Shown here: positions 11,180-22,406 of the stretch, one piece after another | How the letters are laid out: every line of letters begins with the position of its first letter | Position numbering within the stretch: position 1 is the stretch's first letter | Assembly (NCBI GenBank): GCA_002900995.3 | Contig: CM035304.1 | Span: 6,216,134 to 6,280,133 of the forward strand | DNA length: 64,000 bases | Direction: 5' to 3' | Source: Ganoderma boninense | Taxonomy: Eukaryota; Basidiomycota; Agaricomycetes; Polyporales; Polyporaceae | Notes under the pieces: generated by a model | The model's database searches: none | What the model saw: the letters and a program-made list of their open reading frames with translations, nothing else | What the model was told of the DNA's origin: nothing | Position numbers and translations under genes: made by a program

Positions 11180-11929
11180 CTAAGAAACCGGCATCATGTC
11201 CAGCCGGGCTTCTGTGAAAGACATCGCGTACATGACTTGGAAGGCAATGGATGTCAGCTCCTTCCAGAAGGTGGTGAGAACTTCGCCTGAGAGCTGTGTG
11301 AAAAGGTCCCCTGCAACCACCTGGTCGAACTCATCAAGAATTTTGTCCCCATGCGCGAGCCAGTCTTCGTGAGCGTGAACGAACCTCGCGACTGCCTCCG
11401 GATCATTGCGGCGCAGCTTTTCAAAGGCGTCTGTCGTGTCACGTTTGAAGTCGCTCGGCGGCCGGAAACCCCACGCATTCAGCATACGGTTCAAGCCCTG
11501 GATGCGGGCGAGAAAATCCCCATTGATCGTGGGACCTACTGGAAGGCTGAACGGCCCCTTGCCCAGACTGTGAACCTTTTTCAGCAAGCGAAATCGCAGT
11601 CGCAGGCCATGCAGGAACTCACTGGCGCTGAGCGTCCATGACTTCACCCTCCGGTTTAGCAAGGGATCCTCTGCTGGAGATAGCGGCAATGACTGGTCGA
11701 AGCTCGACGGCTCTGGAGGTGCGGTGGCTGTCAGGAAGATGTTCTGAATTTTTGACAGATGATTGCGTCCCCTCTTCCCTGCGAAATAAATTTTGTGAGC
11801 ACCTTAGAGGCCCGGTGATGACCACTGCCTGAGTACCTCCTCGACTTGAAGCACGTACCTTTTTTGCTTCTCGTAGTACCTCCGATTGCGGGCTTTACGA
11901 AGTAGGCGCTTCCGTTCTTGACTATCCAT
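11180..11929 (-). CDS. Short protein with basic Arg/Tyr N-terminus
   Basis: A likely small spliced gene. The first exon (11929-11859) begins MDSQERKRLLRKARNRRYYE, a highly basic, helix-prone segment like the N-termini of short KDZ-associated proteins. The main exon lies within 11689-11180 and encodes about 170 aa with Trp/Phe-rich helical segments (for example FVHAHEDWLAHGDKILDEFD). The donor at 11858 (GTACGT) is clear. I could not settle the acceptor, because the most obvious AG sites lead into a different frame, so the middle of the model (11860-11690) is uncertain. No named domain was recognised. It lies between the viroplasmin-like gene and the TET/JBP-like gene. Confidence 0.5.
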
Positions 11930-12160
11930 TGTGAAGGCCAGGATGGAGTGGGAGTGGGCACTGTGCACTGTGTTTGCGAGAATAGAGAGCGAGGTCCCGG
12001 AACTTTCAGACGCGTCTTAAAATTGTCTGAAATTCAGCGCCGGCAAATAGAGCGCCGTGTCTCCCGAAACAGTCACATTCCATCAGTTCCAGCACGTTGG
12101 TCATGTCCAACTGTTCGCGCGTCGTATTCCATACATACATACAGGAATGAAAGGCTACTA

Positions 12161-13906
12161 CTACTCCGCAAACAAGTCAGTCCACTTGCTGAAGAATTCC
12201 AGCCCGCGCTGCCACCGCTGTTTGCCACTCTCCTTGAACTGGCGCCCTGCGCTCTGGAACTCCTTCTGGCTCCGATGCCCGCACTCCACCCACCGAAAGA
12301 TTCCCCCGGCAGTGTATTGGACAAAGGATTGCCGAAACTCGTTGGCGGGGTCATTGAGGCGAGTATTGGAGTGCTTGAGCAGTGCGGAAGGGATGAGGAT
12401 GGTGGAGCCAGGCGGAAACTCGATGACGAGCTTCAGGTCCCACAGGACCAGATGCCCGCCGAGCTTGGGATCAAAGTTGCCAATGGCAGTGATCGCGCAC
12501 CAGCCAGTTGGCACGTTCAAGTGGTCCGTGTGTGCGTAAGCGACTGATTGCCGGCCGACGTTGAGCGTCGCAGCTGCGAACGGGTTGCCCGCAAAGTTGC
12601 GCTGAAGGGAGGGGTCGTGGCTACAAACCTCACCGAGGACACCCTCGTAGGCCTCAAACATGGATGGCGCCAGTAGGCGCATGATGGCTAGCAGAGCTCC
12701 GTCAGACTCAGCCGCTGGCCAATGAGCGCCTGACTTACCGCTCCCGAAGTTCGCAACGCGGTGAACCGCGCGGCTGCGCATTGCGGCGTTTAGAACGGCC
12801 TGATTGTGCGCCGTGTGTGTGAGGTTGGCGACACGCTGAAGGGGTGTGAGTAAAGAGACGGGGGGCCAGGTGGGCAGGAATCATACCTGTTGCCCGCCTC
12901 CGTACGAGATGCCGCATGCGACAGCGTTGAATGCTCCGCGACGATGCTCGCGCTGTGACTTGGAGAACCGATAGTGCTTGTCGACGAGTTCAAAGATGGA
13001 TATTAGCTGCTGGTTAACTTCCTCCCAGCTGTCATCCCTGGGGCAACCAGCAAGGGCTCCGATGACATGTGCGGAACGGGACAGAATAGGGCGACAGCAC
13101 CTGAACAGACAGGTAAGTGGGTATCCGACACCTTGCGACGCATGAACATACACGCACCGGCCATCCCATTCCACGTAATCTAATCCCCTGGCCTTGAATT
13201 CGTCCTTCGACGTGGGGCGCACATCTTGCGGCGTCTGCTTCACCCGCACTCCAACAAACCCTGTCGAAGCTACGCGAACATCCTCCATGTTTAGCGACAG
13301 CTCCGTTTGTATGGGCTCGGCTCCCGATGTTCGTATCAGCGAGTTGTCCTGCTCCAGGACAACTTTGAGGCTCTCCGGATCATCGTGGCTGGGGTCTTCA
13401 CCGGCAGGCAAGGCGTTGGCGGCCTTCCAACGATTGATTGTGGCCCTCTTGACCGGCTTGGACCCGCCACGTCCTTCGGCCTCCGCGGCAGCCAGACGTT
13501 TGGCGCGGCGGCGTGTGTGAGAGGACTTCTTGGCTCTACTCCTCCCGTTCGAAGAGCCGGATCGCGTGGCGGACGGCGGGGACGGCTTAGATGTGTATGT
13601 GCTGTCAAGAAGGTGGAAGGCATCGAGCACATCCTGATCTGGAACAGGGTCGATTGCGCGGCTCCCGGACACTGGCGGTGACGCTGGCGATGGGGGCGTT
13701 GGCGCGCTGTCCTCTTCGCCAAGGTGGTCGTCACAGCGTTGAATCGCGGTTTCATACGCGCCTTCAAGATCGAAGCTGCTGGGTGCGAAAATTGGGAGCC
13801 CGAGCTCGGAAACCCATGGCGAGAAGGCTCTGCCTCCCCGAGTCTGGCGAAGGTTGGCGTGAGCGGGGGGTGATGTCGTCTGCAGAAGGGACATTAAACA
13901 TACCAT
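12161..13906 (-). CDS. TET/JBP-like 2-oxoglutarate/Fe(II) dioxygenase, inner element
   Basis: Two exons (13906-12887 and 12835-12161), 564 aa. After a basic, low-complexity N-terminal 200 residues comes a segment ending in ISYGGGQQ that joins exactly in frame to RVANLTHTAHNQ. Then follows a double-stranded beta-helix core with HTD (His442, Asp444), a GG.L.LWDLKLVIEFPPGS strand pair, a distal His (about 495 in LLKHSN) and an Arg (about 508) before SFVQYTAGG. This is the HxD...H...R layout of Fe(II)/2-oxoglutarate dioxygenases. Together with a KDZ transposase it fits the basidiomycete TET/JBP expansion, whose founders oxidise 5-methylcytosine or thymine in DNA. Activity on DNA is inferred. A 24-nt GTAAGT...CAG stretch in exon 2 is probably too short to be an intron. 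Confidence 0.8.
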
Positions 13907-14332
13907 GCGGAAGCCTGCAGGCGTGATGTCCGTCTTCCTCCCTGTACATCGGTTGAGTCAGAAATCATCACGCTGCCTGTAATCCAACCGCAGCGCCTGC
14001 GCAATGTGCACCCCGCGTCCCAAGGGCGAGTCTGGAGGGCACACAAGGCGCGTTCGCTGCAGTGAGAAAATGAAAACGTACCTTGTCGATCCATGGCCGG
14101 CTAGAGAACGGTGGAGCGGATATTCAAGAAGAGAGAGGGCAGGGAGCGAAGGGGCAGGAGCCTGGCAGGAGCGAAAGGGAGTGGTTGACGCTGAAGTTCG
14201 AGAGGAGTCACACAGGCAGGGCACCCATTGTCACAACCACGGGGCTTGTGACCCAGCCCACATTGGCGTGGGGCGTGACCGGCCCACCCATCCTCCCCCC
14301 CTCTCCCGGCTCCTACTCGCGCTTCCGAACCC
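13907..14332. promoter_or_regulatory. Divergent promoter region, dioxygenase/transposase, inner element
   Basis: 426 bp between the dioxygenase start (minus) and the transposase start (plus). I see no TATA box. The geometry implies shared control of transposase and dioxygenase, which is inference from position. Confidence 0.4.
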
Positions 14333-17300
14333 ATGTCCAGGCGACGAGCCAAACGTCCGCGAGCTTTTGACAACGCTGCAGATGCTTCCCTGACTGTCGA
14401 CTTCGATATCTCGTCCGCGGAGGCATTCCAAGGCGCAGCCCCTTCCTTGCTCAACGTCGAGACGGTTTCCAACGATCTTCGCCGACTGTATCAGCATGCT
14501 CTACCTATCCCACCTTCCGGATCCCAATCGCCCGCACCCCATCCATCTGGGAGCCTTCCTGCCGTTAGTACTCCAGAGCTACACGGCGAAGATGGATTTT
14601 TCTTACCGGACGAGGGCTGGTCATCAGCCGGCATGGACGCATCTACCGAAGAGAGAGTTGAACGGGCTCCCCGTTATGAGTCCTCGGTACGCATTGTGGC
14701 CCGTCTATTTCTATCTCACGTACTTACCGCTGTACCCACCAGGATGACCCTATGAAACAGTTCATGCCACAGCGGCAATTTTTTCTTGACGAAATGCTGC
14801 GAAGGGAGGGACGCGGAGATTTCGTCAATGTCAAATGCCCCCACTGCCCGGATCAAACCAATCCAAATCCTGGAAGCATTCGATGCATGGATTGCTGGCC
14901 TGGGCCTCTTTCCTGCCATTCGTGCGCCGTTCGCGACCACGCAAATTTGCCGTTTCACCGCATTAAGGTCAGCCCATGTCTGCTCGTAACTACACTTCGT
15001 GTTTAAATTAATGTTCTATACAGCTTTGGAACGGTGTCAACTTCGACAAGACCACCCTCAAGACCATCGGTTTACGGATTCAACTCGGCCACCAGCATGA
15101 CGGCGCCCGATGTTCGAACCCAATCCCCGTCCGCGACAATTTCACGGTCGTGCATGTCAACGGCCACCACCCACTCGGCGTGTCGATGTGCGGCTGCGAC
15201 CAGGCTGGGCGGGCGGGCAGCCAGATCCAGCAGCTCCTGCGCGCGGACCTATGGCCAGCCACAGACGCCGAACCAAACACCTGCTTCTCGTTCGCGCTCC
15301 TGGAGCACTACCACCTCCTTAGCCTCCAAGGCAAAATTTCCATGTACGACTATTATCAGTCTCTCGAGCGCATGACAGACAACACCGGAACGGTCAAGGT
15401 CCTCGATCGATACCGCGCGTTCATGCGCGTCGTCGCGCAGTGGCGCCACCTGAAGCTGCTTAAGAGAGCTGGGCGCGGACATGACCCATCGGGCGTTGCG
15501 GGTACAAAGCCTGGGGAGCTGGCGATACGCTGTCCAGCGTGCCCGCAGCCGAACATGAATCTGCCGGCGGGATGGGACAGTGTCCCTGCGAGCGAGAAGT
15601 ACGTGAAAGTTTTCAGAGCTTGTGGCTGTATGTACTGACAAACGCCACCCAGATTCTTGTACACCATCAATGTCGCCATCGACGCGTGCTTTCGCCTCAA
15701 GCGTCGAGATGTCTCCGACGAGCAGCGGGATCCGATTATGGGTAGCGGCTGGGGATACTTCGTGGAGGATGCGGCGTACAAGGCGATTTTGGCGCAATAC
15801 GGGGATCAGGAAGACGTACGTACCACTGCCGTCACGTCCTTTTTGCGTATCTAAGGCGGGTGCGCAGATTTCTACATGCACCGGCCTGTCTGCGATTGAC
15901 CACGCCAACACGAAGTATTCAAAAGGATACGCGGCGACGGGAGTTGGAGCGGTTGTGTGCGCGCGCCATGAGTTTTGGCTGCCGAGAGCGATGGGAGACT
16001 TGCAGAAAGGCGAGAGGTATGTGTGTCGCAGCGTTGTGTGTGTATACGCTCTCGTTTCTCAATGACAACAAGATATGTCAACATGGATTATGTTTTCGCC
16101 TGCGCCATGCACGATTTCCTCTGCCTGAACAAGCTTGTCAGTTACGACATTGCTTGCCAGTGGTGGAAGGGGCTACAGGAACGCCTTTCCGAGTTTCCGC
16201 CACACCTGCAAATACCCCTCCCGGAAGGCTCGATCGCCTACGTGATACCGAAACTCCACTACGCAAGCCACAAGCCGGAAGGCCATTCGCCGTTCTCACT
16301 CAACTTTCGCCTGGGGTCTGGGCGGTCAGATGGCGAGGGCATCGAGCGTCGATGGTGGTGGATTCAACCCGTAGTCAGCAGCACGCGGGTGATGGGTCCA
16401 GGTGCGCGGCAAGGGGTGTTGGAGGACCAACTCAGCTATTCCAATTGGCGCAAGACTGTTGAACTACGTATGTGCGCTTCCTATCCTTTCTTGCCTGCGC
16501 TGACTTTTTATGCAGCGACGACACTTCGAAACCGCCTCCGTACCGCGTACAAGACTCATGTTCAGCAACTTGAACTGTTCACGGAGCTTATGGCGTCGCT
16601 CATTCCGGAGAACGTAGCGAAATGGAGAGCTACAATCAAGGCCTGGGAGGAGGACCCCTTCCACCATGATGATCCCTACGTCGTGTCCTCGCAAGGTTGG
16701 TTGCCGTGAACCTCAACTCTTCAGCATCGCGCTCACGCTACCTAGGTTTGACTGAAGCAGAGACGCTGCGCATGCTCTCGCGTGAAGAGCAACAGGCGAG
16801 CGCGACTCCGGGTTTCATCGCGCTTCATGAAGTCAGCATGCTGGGATTTGTAACGATGGGCTTGGAGCTGGAAGCTCAACAGTGAGTATGCGCACGCGCA
16901 GTTCAATTAAACCTTCGCTGACCACTCCAGCTAGGATGCGCCTGCAAGCGGACGTGAGCGAAGCCACTCCGAGCAAGGCGCCGGAGATCCTTGAACGCCG
17001 CATGGCCATGCGCCGAAAGATCCAGAAGTTTCGCGAGGTCCAGAAGGTGTACATGGTCGGTGCGGCCGCAATCATCGAACAGGATGCGACCTGCCGGACG
17101 ACCGTCGAGGACGTAGAGAACGTTCGCCTCGCGCTGCCCTCAGCCATTACCCCTGCTCACAGAGCCGCGACGTGCTCTGAACGTATCCAGGATGTTGAAG
17201 CTCGCCTGCGTGAGGCGCAATGCCGTGACGCCCTGCAAGACATTCGCAACAAGCTCCACGCCATCGACCATCTCTATCGGTATAAGAAGCTGCATGTGCG

Positions 17301-18021
17301 CCACCAAGGGCCGAACACTCGCGCACGCAACGATATTGCGAACGAGGACAAGCGCAAACTCCGTGCCGTCCAGAAGTAACGTCGCGCACGCCAGGCGAAG
17401 CTCGCGCTCTCGGGCCATGGGGTGTGGGAGCTCGAGCTGCGAATCTTGAACGACAGCGATATCCGCGCGCTACAGGAGGACGACCCTAATTCTGCCGCCG
17501 CGCAAAGGAAGAGAAGGCACCCGAGTGATAGGCCGGAACCCGCAGAAGGACGGCGGCAAATGTCCTGGATATGGCGTGCATCTGACCTCCACGGCACCGG
17601 CGACATGATCGACTCGTTGCGCGTTGAATGGCTGAAGGCACGCGCACGCGTCATGCGCTGGCAGGAGGAGGTCCAACTCCTTCCGGAGGAGATGCGACGT
17701 GTTCTGGCGACCCATCGCTTTCACGAAGAGGCCTGGCTTGCCCGAGCAAATTCTCGAAAGGACGTCGACGCCGCACTCCATGAAGGTCTTGTCGCGTACG
17801 CGCAGAAGCGGGCCGGCATAGCACGAGCTATGCGGATGACTTTCCGGGCCACATGCTTGACTGTAGCGCAGTCAGCTAATGGTGCTACCGGCAGCGAGTG
17901 GATGGACGAGGGGACACCCGAGACAGTTTTGAGCGTCGAGGATGACGAGGATGTAGTGTATGACACGCGCGCCATGTATGAATTGGATGGAGAGGACTTA
18001 GAGGATGGACTATACGCTTAG
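14333..18021 (+). CDS. KDZ transposase, inner element, one nonsense codon
   Basis: Nine exons: 14333-14686, 14743-14967, 15024-15598, 15653-15815, 15868-16016, 16073-16467, 16516-16695, 16746-16881 and 16935-18021. All phases agree and the model has 1088 codons. A CxC2-like zinc-binding region (Cys150, 153, 166, 169, 176, 179) precedes the transposase core. Candidate catalytic acids in the KDZ RNase H-like fold are Asp395 (INVAID), Asp514 (SYDIACQWW) and Glu580 (GEGIERRW). The C-terminal helical region matches that of the outer copy. Codon 874 (17377-17379) is TAA where family context suggests Tyr (QK-stop-RRAR). The frame stays open for another 213 codons beyond it. The catalytic core is complete upstream of the stop, so a truncated product may exist, but full-length protein would need readthrough. 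Confidence 0.9.
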
Positions 18022-18048
18022 ACTAATACATGTATCTGTACGCCGTCT

Positions 18049-18344
18049 GTCTGGAAGTGTGCTCGCGCGCGCGCCCTCCAGGCGCGCTGATGACCCGAAT
18101 AGGAAGTCATACGAGGAGGAGTGCTGCGCCGAGCGGAACGGCAACGCTCGCGAGCCCTGTGCGCCGCCGGACAGCGGCTTCTTCCGCTTTGGGAAGGTTG
18201 CTGACAAGCCGACGGCAGGCCCTGGTAGCCGTACAGGCACCGGAGGAGGCCCCGGAGCGCCGTAATACATCACGCAGGTAACCGTAATATGATGTAAAAC
18301 GTCCCTAGGGTATAACCGTAAGATGATACATCAATACCACAACA
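18049..18344 (-). repeat. Right terminal inverted repeat of inner KDZ element
   Basis: 296 bp pairing with 5829-6111. It holds a 13-bp segment (within about 18105-18120) absent from the left copy. Three of the four point differences show TpG/CpA on this side. Confidence 0.95.
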
Positions 18345-18351
18345 GCAGCTG

Positions 18352-18359
18352 GTACGCAC
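18352..18359. repeat. Target-site duplication of inner KDZ element, right copy
   Basis: GTACGCAC, identical to 5815-5822. On the minus strand it begins nine bases after the last exon base and lies just inside intron 6 of the outer transposase. Confidence 0.9.
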
Positions 18360-18365
18360 TGATAC

Positions 18366-20681
18366 GCGTCAACTTCATCCAGTTTGAGTCATTCATGTGG
18401 TCGTCTATAACTTCCCGCCTATGTGCCGCTGACATTCCTCTCGTGCTATCGGCGATGGCGTTCGTTTTATTCCACAGTGTTTCTATGATTTCCCCATCTT
18501 GAACGCCTGCCCCGGAAATGAAGTTCGATGAGAATCGGGGAAAGCATTTCGGAAGGTGCCCGTGAACGTGGAACTGCCCTATTCCACGCAAGATTGAAAG
18601 CCCGGGAGGCATATGAAGATGTGGACTCTTGTCAAACCGACTGTAAAGATGAACGAAATATTGACAAATAATGTCGTAGAGGACAATGACGTGCGTCAGC
18701 CCATTCAGGAACGCAAGTACCCAGTGGAAGACATAGTCCATGTTCCGTTGACTACTTTCCTGTGAGTACATGGAGAGACTACTCCATCTCCGGAGACGAA
18801 TAGACGCACCGTTCACCCTGCTGAAAGTCGACGCATGAATGGGGACAGAAGAATCCATGCCTCGAGCACGCTGCAGCTCCGATCCCGGTCGCCTCTAGCT
18901 TTGCCCGTTCTACAGTGGCTGAAAACACTGCGCGATGGTCGTGGCAAGTAGATTTCTACATTTACGGGAGTTAGTACACTACTACGAATTTGGATGGAAC
19001 GTCTCGGAACCTCGTTATATTCTTTCACGGTCTTCAGATGCTCCTTGTATGGCGCATCCTTAACCATGAATGCATGCCCGTCAGCGAGTGCGACATCGTC
19101 ACCCGGGTTCCGCATCTTCCGATGCTGAGCACTGAAGTTTCCATCCATGACTACCGAGCGCGTATACTTCCATCTATTACGGAACATTCAGAACAACGTA
19201 CGGAACTGGGATATCAAAGCTGGTCATGGCTTACGTCTGTGGATCTTCCTTCCAGCCCTCCGGAAGGTTGACGCCTGGTTGTGGACAGGTCGGGCATTGC
19301 ACAGCGAGAGCCCCGGGCCCAATGTCGTCCTGGCGGTGGGCAAAACCGGCGGCAATTCGCATGTGCTGAACTCGCCATTGTCTAGAAACACGCAAGAGCT
19401 CCTTGTAACGATCCTATTTCCACAAAAGAGGCTGTCAGCAACGATCCACGTTTAAGTAGCGATTAAAAACACTTACAGGGACCATGTGTGGCAGCGCATG
19501 GTTTGTTATGCGGCGTAACTTGTTGTAGTAGTTTCGCGGAGACGTCTTGCATTCACGGTTCGTCAAGAGGAAATCATCTAACACGCGCGTAGTGAAGACG
19601 GTTTTGGGCCTTGTAGATGACGCAGGATAGTATCCAAGCTCAAGGAGCTGAATGTCTTCCAGCGCGGCATTGGCACACATGCAGAAGGTGAAGGGAAGTT
19701 CATGGATGCCTTCGATGTCGACGACAACAACTAAGCGATCGTTGCGGAACACGGCCCCGGCGGAATCACTGGGTGCAGCACGGCAGGGAGCCTCACCAAC
19801 CCACGGAAGGTCAGTTAGGTTAGGAAGTAGACGGTCGGCGTGATGAGCCGGGTGCAAGTCCGCGTCTTCGTCCTCCAAGTCAGAGTCTGCTTCCTCGACC
19901 AGGTACGGGATCTCTTCATCGTCAACGCCTTCGGTGTCCTCCCCGAGTTCATCTGCAGGGTTGGTATGAAGTGGAAACGCGAGGGGAGACGGTCCAGGAC
20001 GGGTGGGATCCAGGGAAGGTAAGTCGGAAGCTCCGGGCCCACGGTCATAGGTTCCGAGCATGGGGCAAGCTGCGCCCCCGTGCCCGCAGTGCAGCTGAAT
20101 TCCTACCTGCCTAAGCCAGGCGGGACGGTAGTACGAACCCTCCCAAAACTCGACGCGATGGAGGGGATTGTTCCGGTGAGTCTCGCGGCAACAGAGCGTG
20201 CAGAAGGTAGGCCGACCATGGCACGTCAGGCACCTCCATGAAGCCGGAAGATGCCCACAAGACGCAATACCATCCTGCGGCGGTGCCTCACCCATGAGCC
20301 GCCTGTAGATGTATTCGTCTTGAAGGTCAAGATATTCCCGCTGGTAATCGTTCTGCGACTTTTAGTGAGAGGTTGTCAGCTAATGCACGCAGCACGATCC
20401 ACGCGTGACAACGTCGGTACCTTCGCGTGCCGTCCGAGAGGCGTTGAGTTGTCGAATACAAACTCGTTGTATCCAGCGCTGTCGTCATTTTCGTCTGGTA
20501 GCGGATTGGCCTCCATGGTGTGGGCGGGAGGGCCAGGAGTTGACGCCGCCTCAGAAGCTGTCGATGAGAAGTGCACAGCGACATTCTTCGACGATACCTT
20601 GAGGCCGCGGCGTGTCTTCTTTGCGGAGAATGTTACTTCCTCGAACGTTGCTGGAGCATCGTAAATGCGGCGCGGGGGCAT
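18366..20681 (-). CDS. Outer KDZ transposase, 5' exons 1-6
   Basis: N-terminal two thirds of a 996-aa transposase. Exons are 20681-20421, 20358-19477, 19413-19235, 19173-19011, 18955-18810 and 18751-18366, with consistent phases. Residues about 130-144 form a CxC2-like cluster (CLTC...CTLCC) followed by HRVEFW...AWLRQVGIQLHCGH, typical of the cysteine-cluster domain that precedes KDZ transposases. Candidate catalytic residues are Asp450 (VVMDGNF), Asp570 (LYDIICQ) and Glu634 (GEIIETLW). Intron 4 contains a perfect TACTAAC branch point. The coding sequence resumes at 5757 after a 12.6-kb gap that is the inner element sitting in intron 6 (donor at 18365). No internal stops or frameshifts are seen in either half. 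A stop-free reading this long argues for a gene that was functional until recently. Confidence 0.9.
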
Positions 20682-20791
20682 TGCGCAGTGCTACAGGTCG
20701 TGGAGAGCGCATGAACGAACGATTGTCCATCAGGGACATGCATTGCAGCTGAGATCTACACCGGACGGAACGCTACTCAGCCAATCGCCAC

Positions 20792-22317
20792 TCAGCGGCT
20801 CCCTTCTTCATCTTCATCGAATGAGCCGTCCGCATCCACATCACTTCCTCCCAATCTGTCCTCCCCTTGCCCATCGGACCCAGATGTATGCGGCACGCCC
20901 GCGTTCTCCGCCATGACGTCGAGGGTGTGTAGTCCCGGAAGCTGTATCTCAAACCGAGTAAAGACCGCATGATTCATGTAGCAGGCGTAGCAAATCCGGT
21001 CGCTCGGGACCTTCGGAACGCCGTGCAGGAGGAGCCGGGAGTTGAGCATAGCTACTGTGCCGGGACTGTACGGAACGCATACTCCGAGGTTCCGTACCTC
21101 CAGCACAGCGGTCTCCGCATATGTTCCGAGCGTGAGCAGCAAGTCGAGCCACCCCGGAAGTCCGCTGGTGTCCCGATGGAGCGGTGTTTCACGATTAACA
21201 ATTACCTGGATGGAGCTATAGCATGAGGGCCATAATTCCATCAGTTCACGGCTGCGCGCATGATTCTGGAAAATCTTGACTGCCAACTCTTGTGCTGCAC
21301 GGTAAAGATCCGGGTGTGTCACCGCCAGGATGCCGTCCAAAATCCCTCCCGAGGTCTCAAACTCCGCCATCCAATCCCTGGCCCGTTGAGACTTGGCATC
21401 GGCACTTGGAATCGCCGGAAACTTTGCGCTCTGCGTTGGAGTTGAGATGCACTGTCTGGGCCTGGGCCTTCCACATCAGACGTACCGCATGACCCTGCGC
21501 AAAGCCTGCGGGGTACAAAAGTGTGTGTCCAGACTTCCAATCGGCACCCTTGCAGAAGAACGTAGGTGCCGACCTCCACTGCTTTGTAAGTGGGGCATTC
21601 TCGGGCATCGATGACTGGGTGAGCTGAGCCTCGAGGCACCGCGTCGCCTTCAGCATTTCCGCCTTCTGCGAAGTGAGTATCCAGGGTGCGGTCTCAAGGC
21701 TAGCACCACACACCTGACGACGAGGGGGTATGATTTCCGGAAGTGACCATAACACAACTCGGCCATCCCGGTCTACGAATACAGCCGGATGGTCGACGAT
21801 TGGAAGGTGTTGCCCAGCGGAGTCGAGGACCTCCTGTGCCTCTATCAGGGGAGGATACTTCCTCATTAGCAAGTCTTCATCCATTGGCTTGATGAGCACT
21901 GCGCCCCCGACGTCCTTTGCATAGTCCTCGGCTGACCATAACAGCTTGTCTGTGGGAAGATCAGGAGTCCGAAAGCTCAACATCGATGAGTGGCGCACAT
22001 TGGTTGGCTCGTGCAGTGGCCAGATTCGCGGCGATGGCGCGACAGTCGTCCACGAGGTCTCTATCGACATGTTCCGGGGGAGCCGGAAGCTCAGCAAAGA
22101 TTGCGGGGTTGGAAAGATTGGGGGATGCGCCGTGTTTACGCGTATACTCGTACATCTGCACGATGAAACCAGCCATGGCAGCACGCCGCTCCATCTGAGC
22201 GGGGAGAGCATAGATATCGATGTCCATGAAGTTGGGTAAGCTGGCGAGGTGAGAGGGCAGTGGATAGCGAGGGAAGAACGGCGGGACACGCTCCACGCAG
22301 CCGTTATCGTCGTGCAT
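20792..22317 (-). CDS. TET/JBP-like 2-oxoglutarate/Fe(II) dioxygenase, outer element
   Basis: Three exons (22317-21999, 21949-21486, 21430-20792), phases consistent, 473 aa. The C-terminal exon contains HRD (His346, Asp348) after VIVNRETPL, followed by WLDLLLTLG, a VCVPYSPGTV strand, LLLHG (His397) and R about 406 before ICYACYMN. This is the HxD...H...R arrangement and sequence style of basidiomycete TET/JBP proteins, which act on methylated bases in DNA. The last 40 residues are an acidic Asp/Glu/Ser tail. It lies just upstream of the outer transposase on the same strand (110 bp apart) and is divergent to the 22.6-kb gene. It is much more diverged from the inner-element dioxygenase than two recent copies would be. 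Confidence 0.85.
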
Positions 22318-22344
22318 GCATCAAGGTCGTTGCCTGTCCAAAAA

Positions 22345-22380
22345 GGGAATCAGTCGGCTAATAAGCGCCGACTGATTCCC
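22345..22380. promoter_or_regulatory. Perfect 14-bp palindrome in divergent promoter
   Basis: GGGAATCAGTCGGC and its exact inverse complement are separated by 8 nt. It lies 28 bp upstream of the dioxygenase start codon and about 27 bp before a TATA box on the other side. It could be an operator for a dimeric regulator or a hairpin in the leader. Function is inferred. Confidence 0.7.
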
Positions 22381-22406
22381 TGGAGTGGTTAGTGCTCCAA
22401 CTCGTG

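Larger units (their letters stand above)
5823..18351 (+). mobile_element. Inner KDZ transposon, 12,529 bp, complete
   Basis: The element is delimited by an exact 8-bp direct repeat and near-identical terminal inverted repeats (5829-6111 and 18049-18344). The terminal 6-7 bp on each side, between repeat and duplication, do not pair. It contains five genes in two divergent pairs plus one: unknown 929-aa protein (minus), double viroplasmin-like protein (plus), basic short protein (minus), TET/JBP-like dioxygenase (minus) and KDZ transposase (plus). It sits in an intron of another KDZ transposase. The inverted repeats differ at four single bases and by one 13-bp indel, so the insertion is fairly young. 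Its transposase has a nonsense codon. Confidence 0.9.

Noticed and set aside
12720..12760. 24-nt GTAAGT...CAG stretch in the inner dioxygenase as an intron
   Set aside because: Shorter than any plausible spliceosomal intron here, and the sequence reads through in frame.
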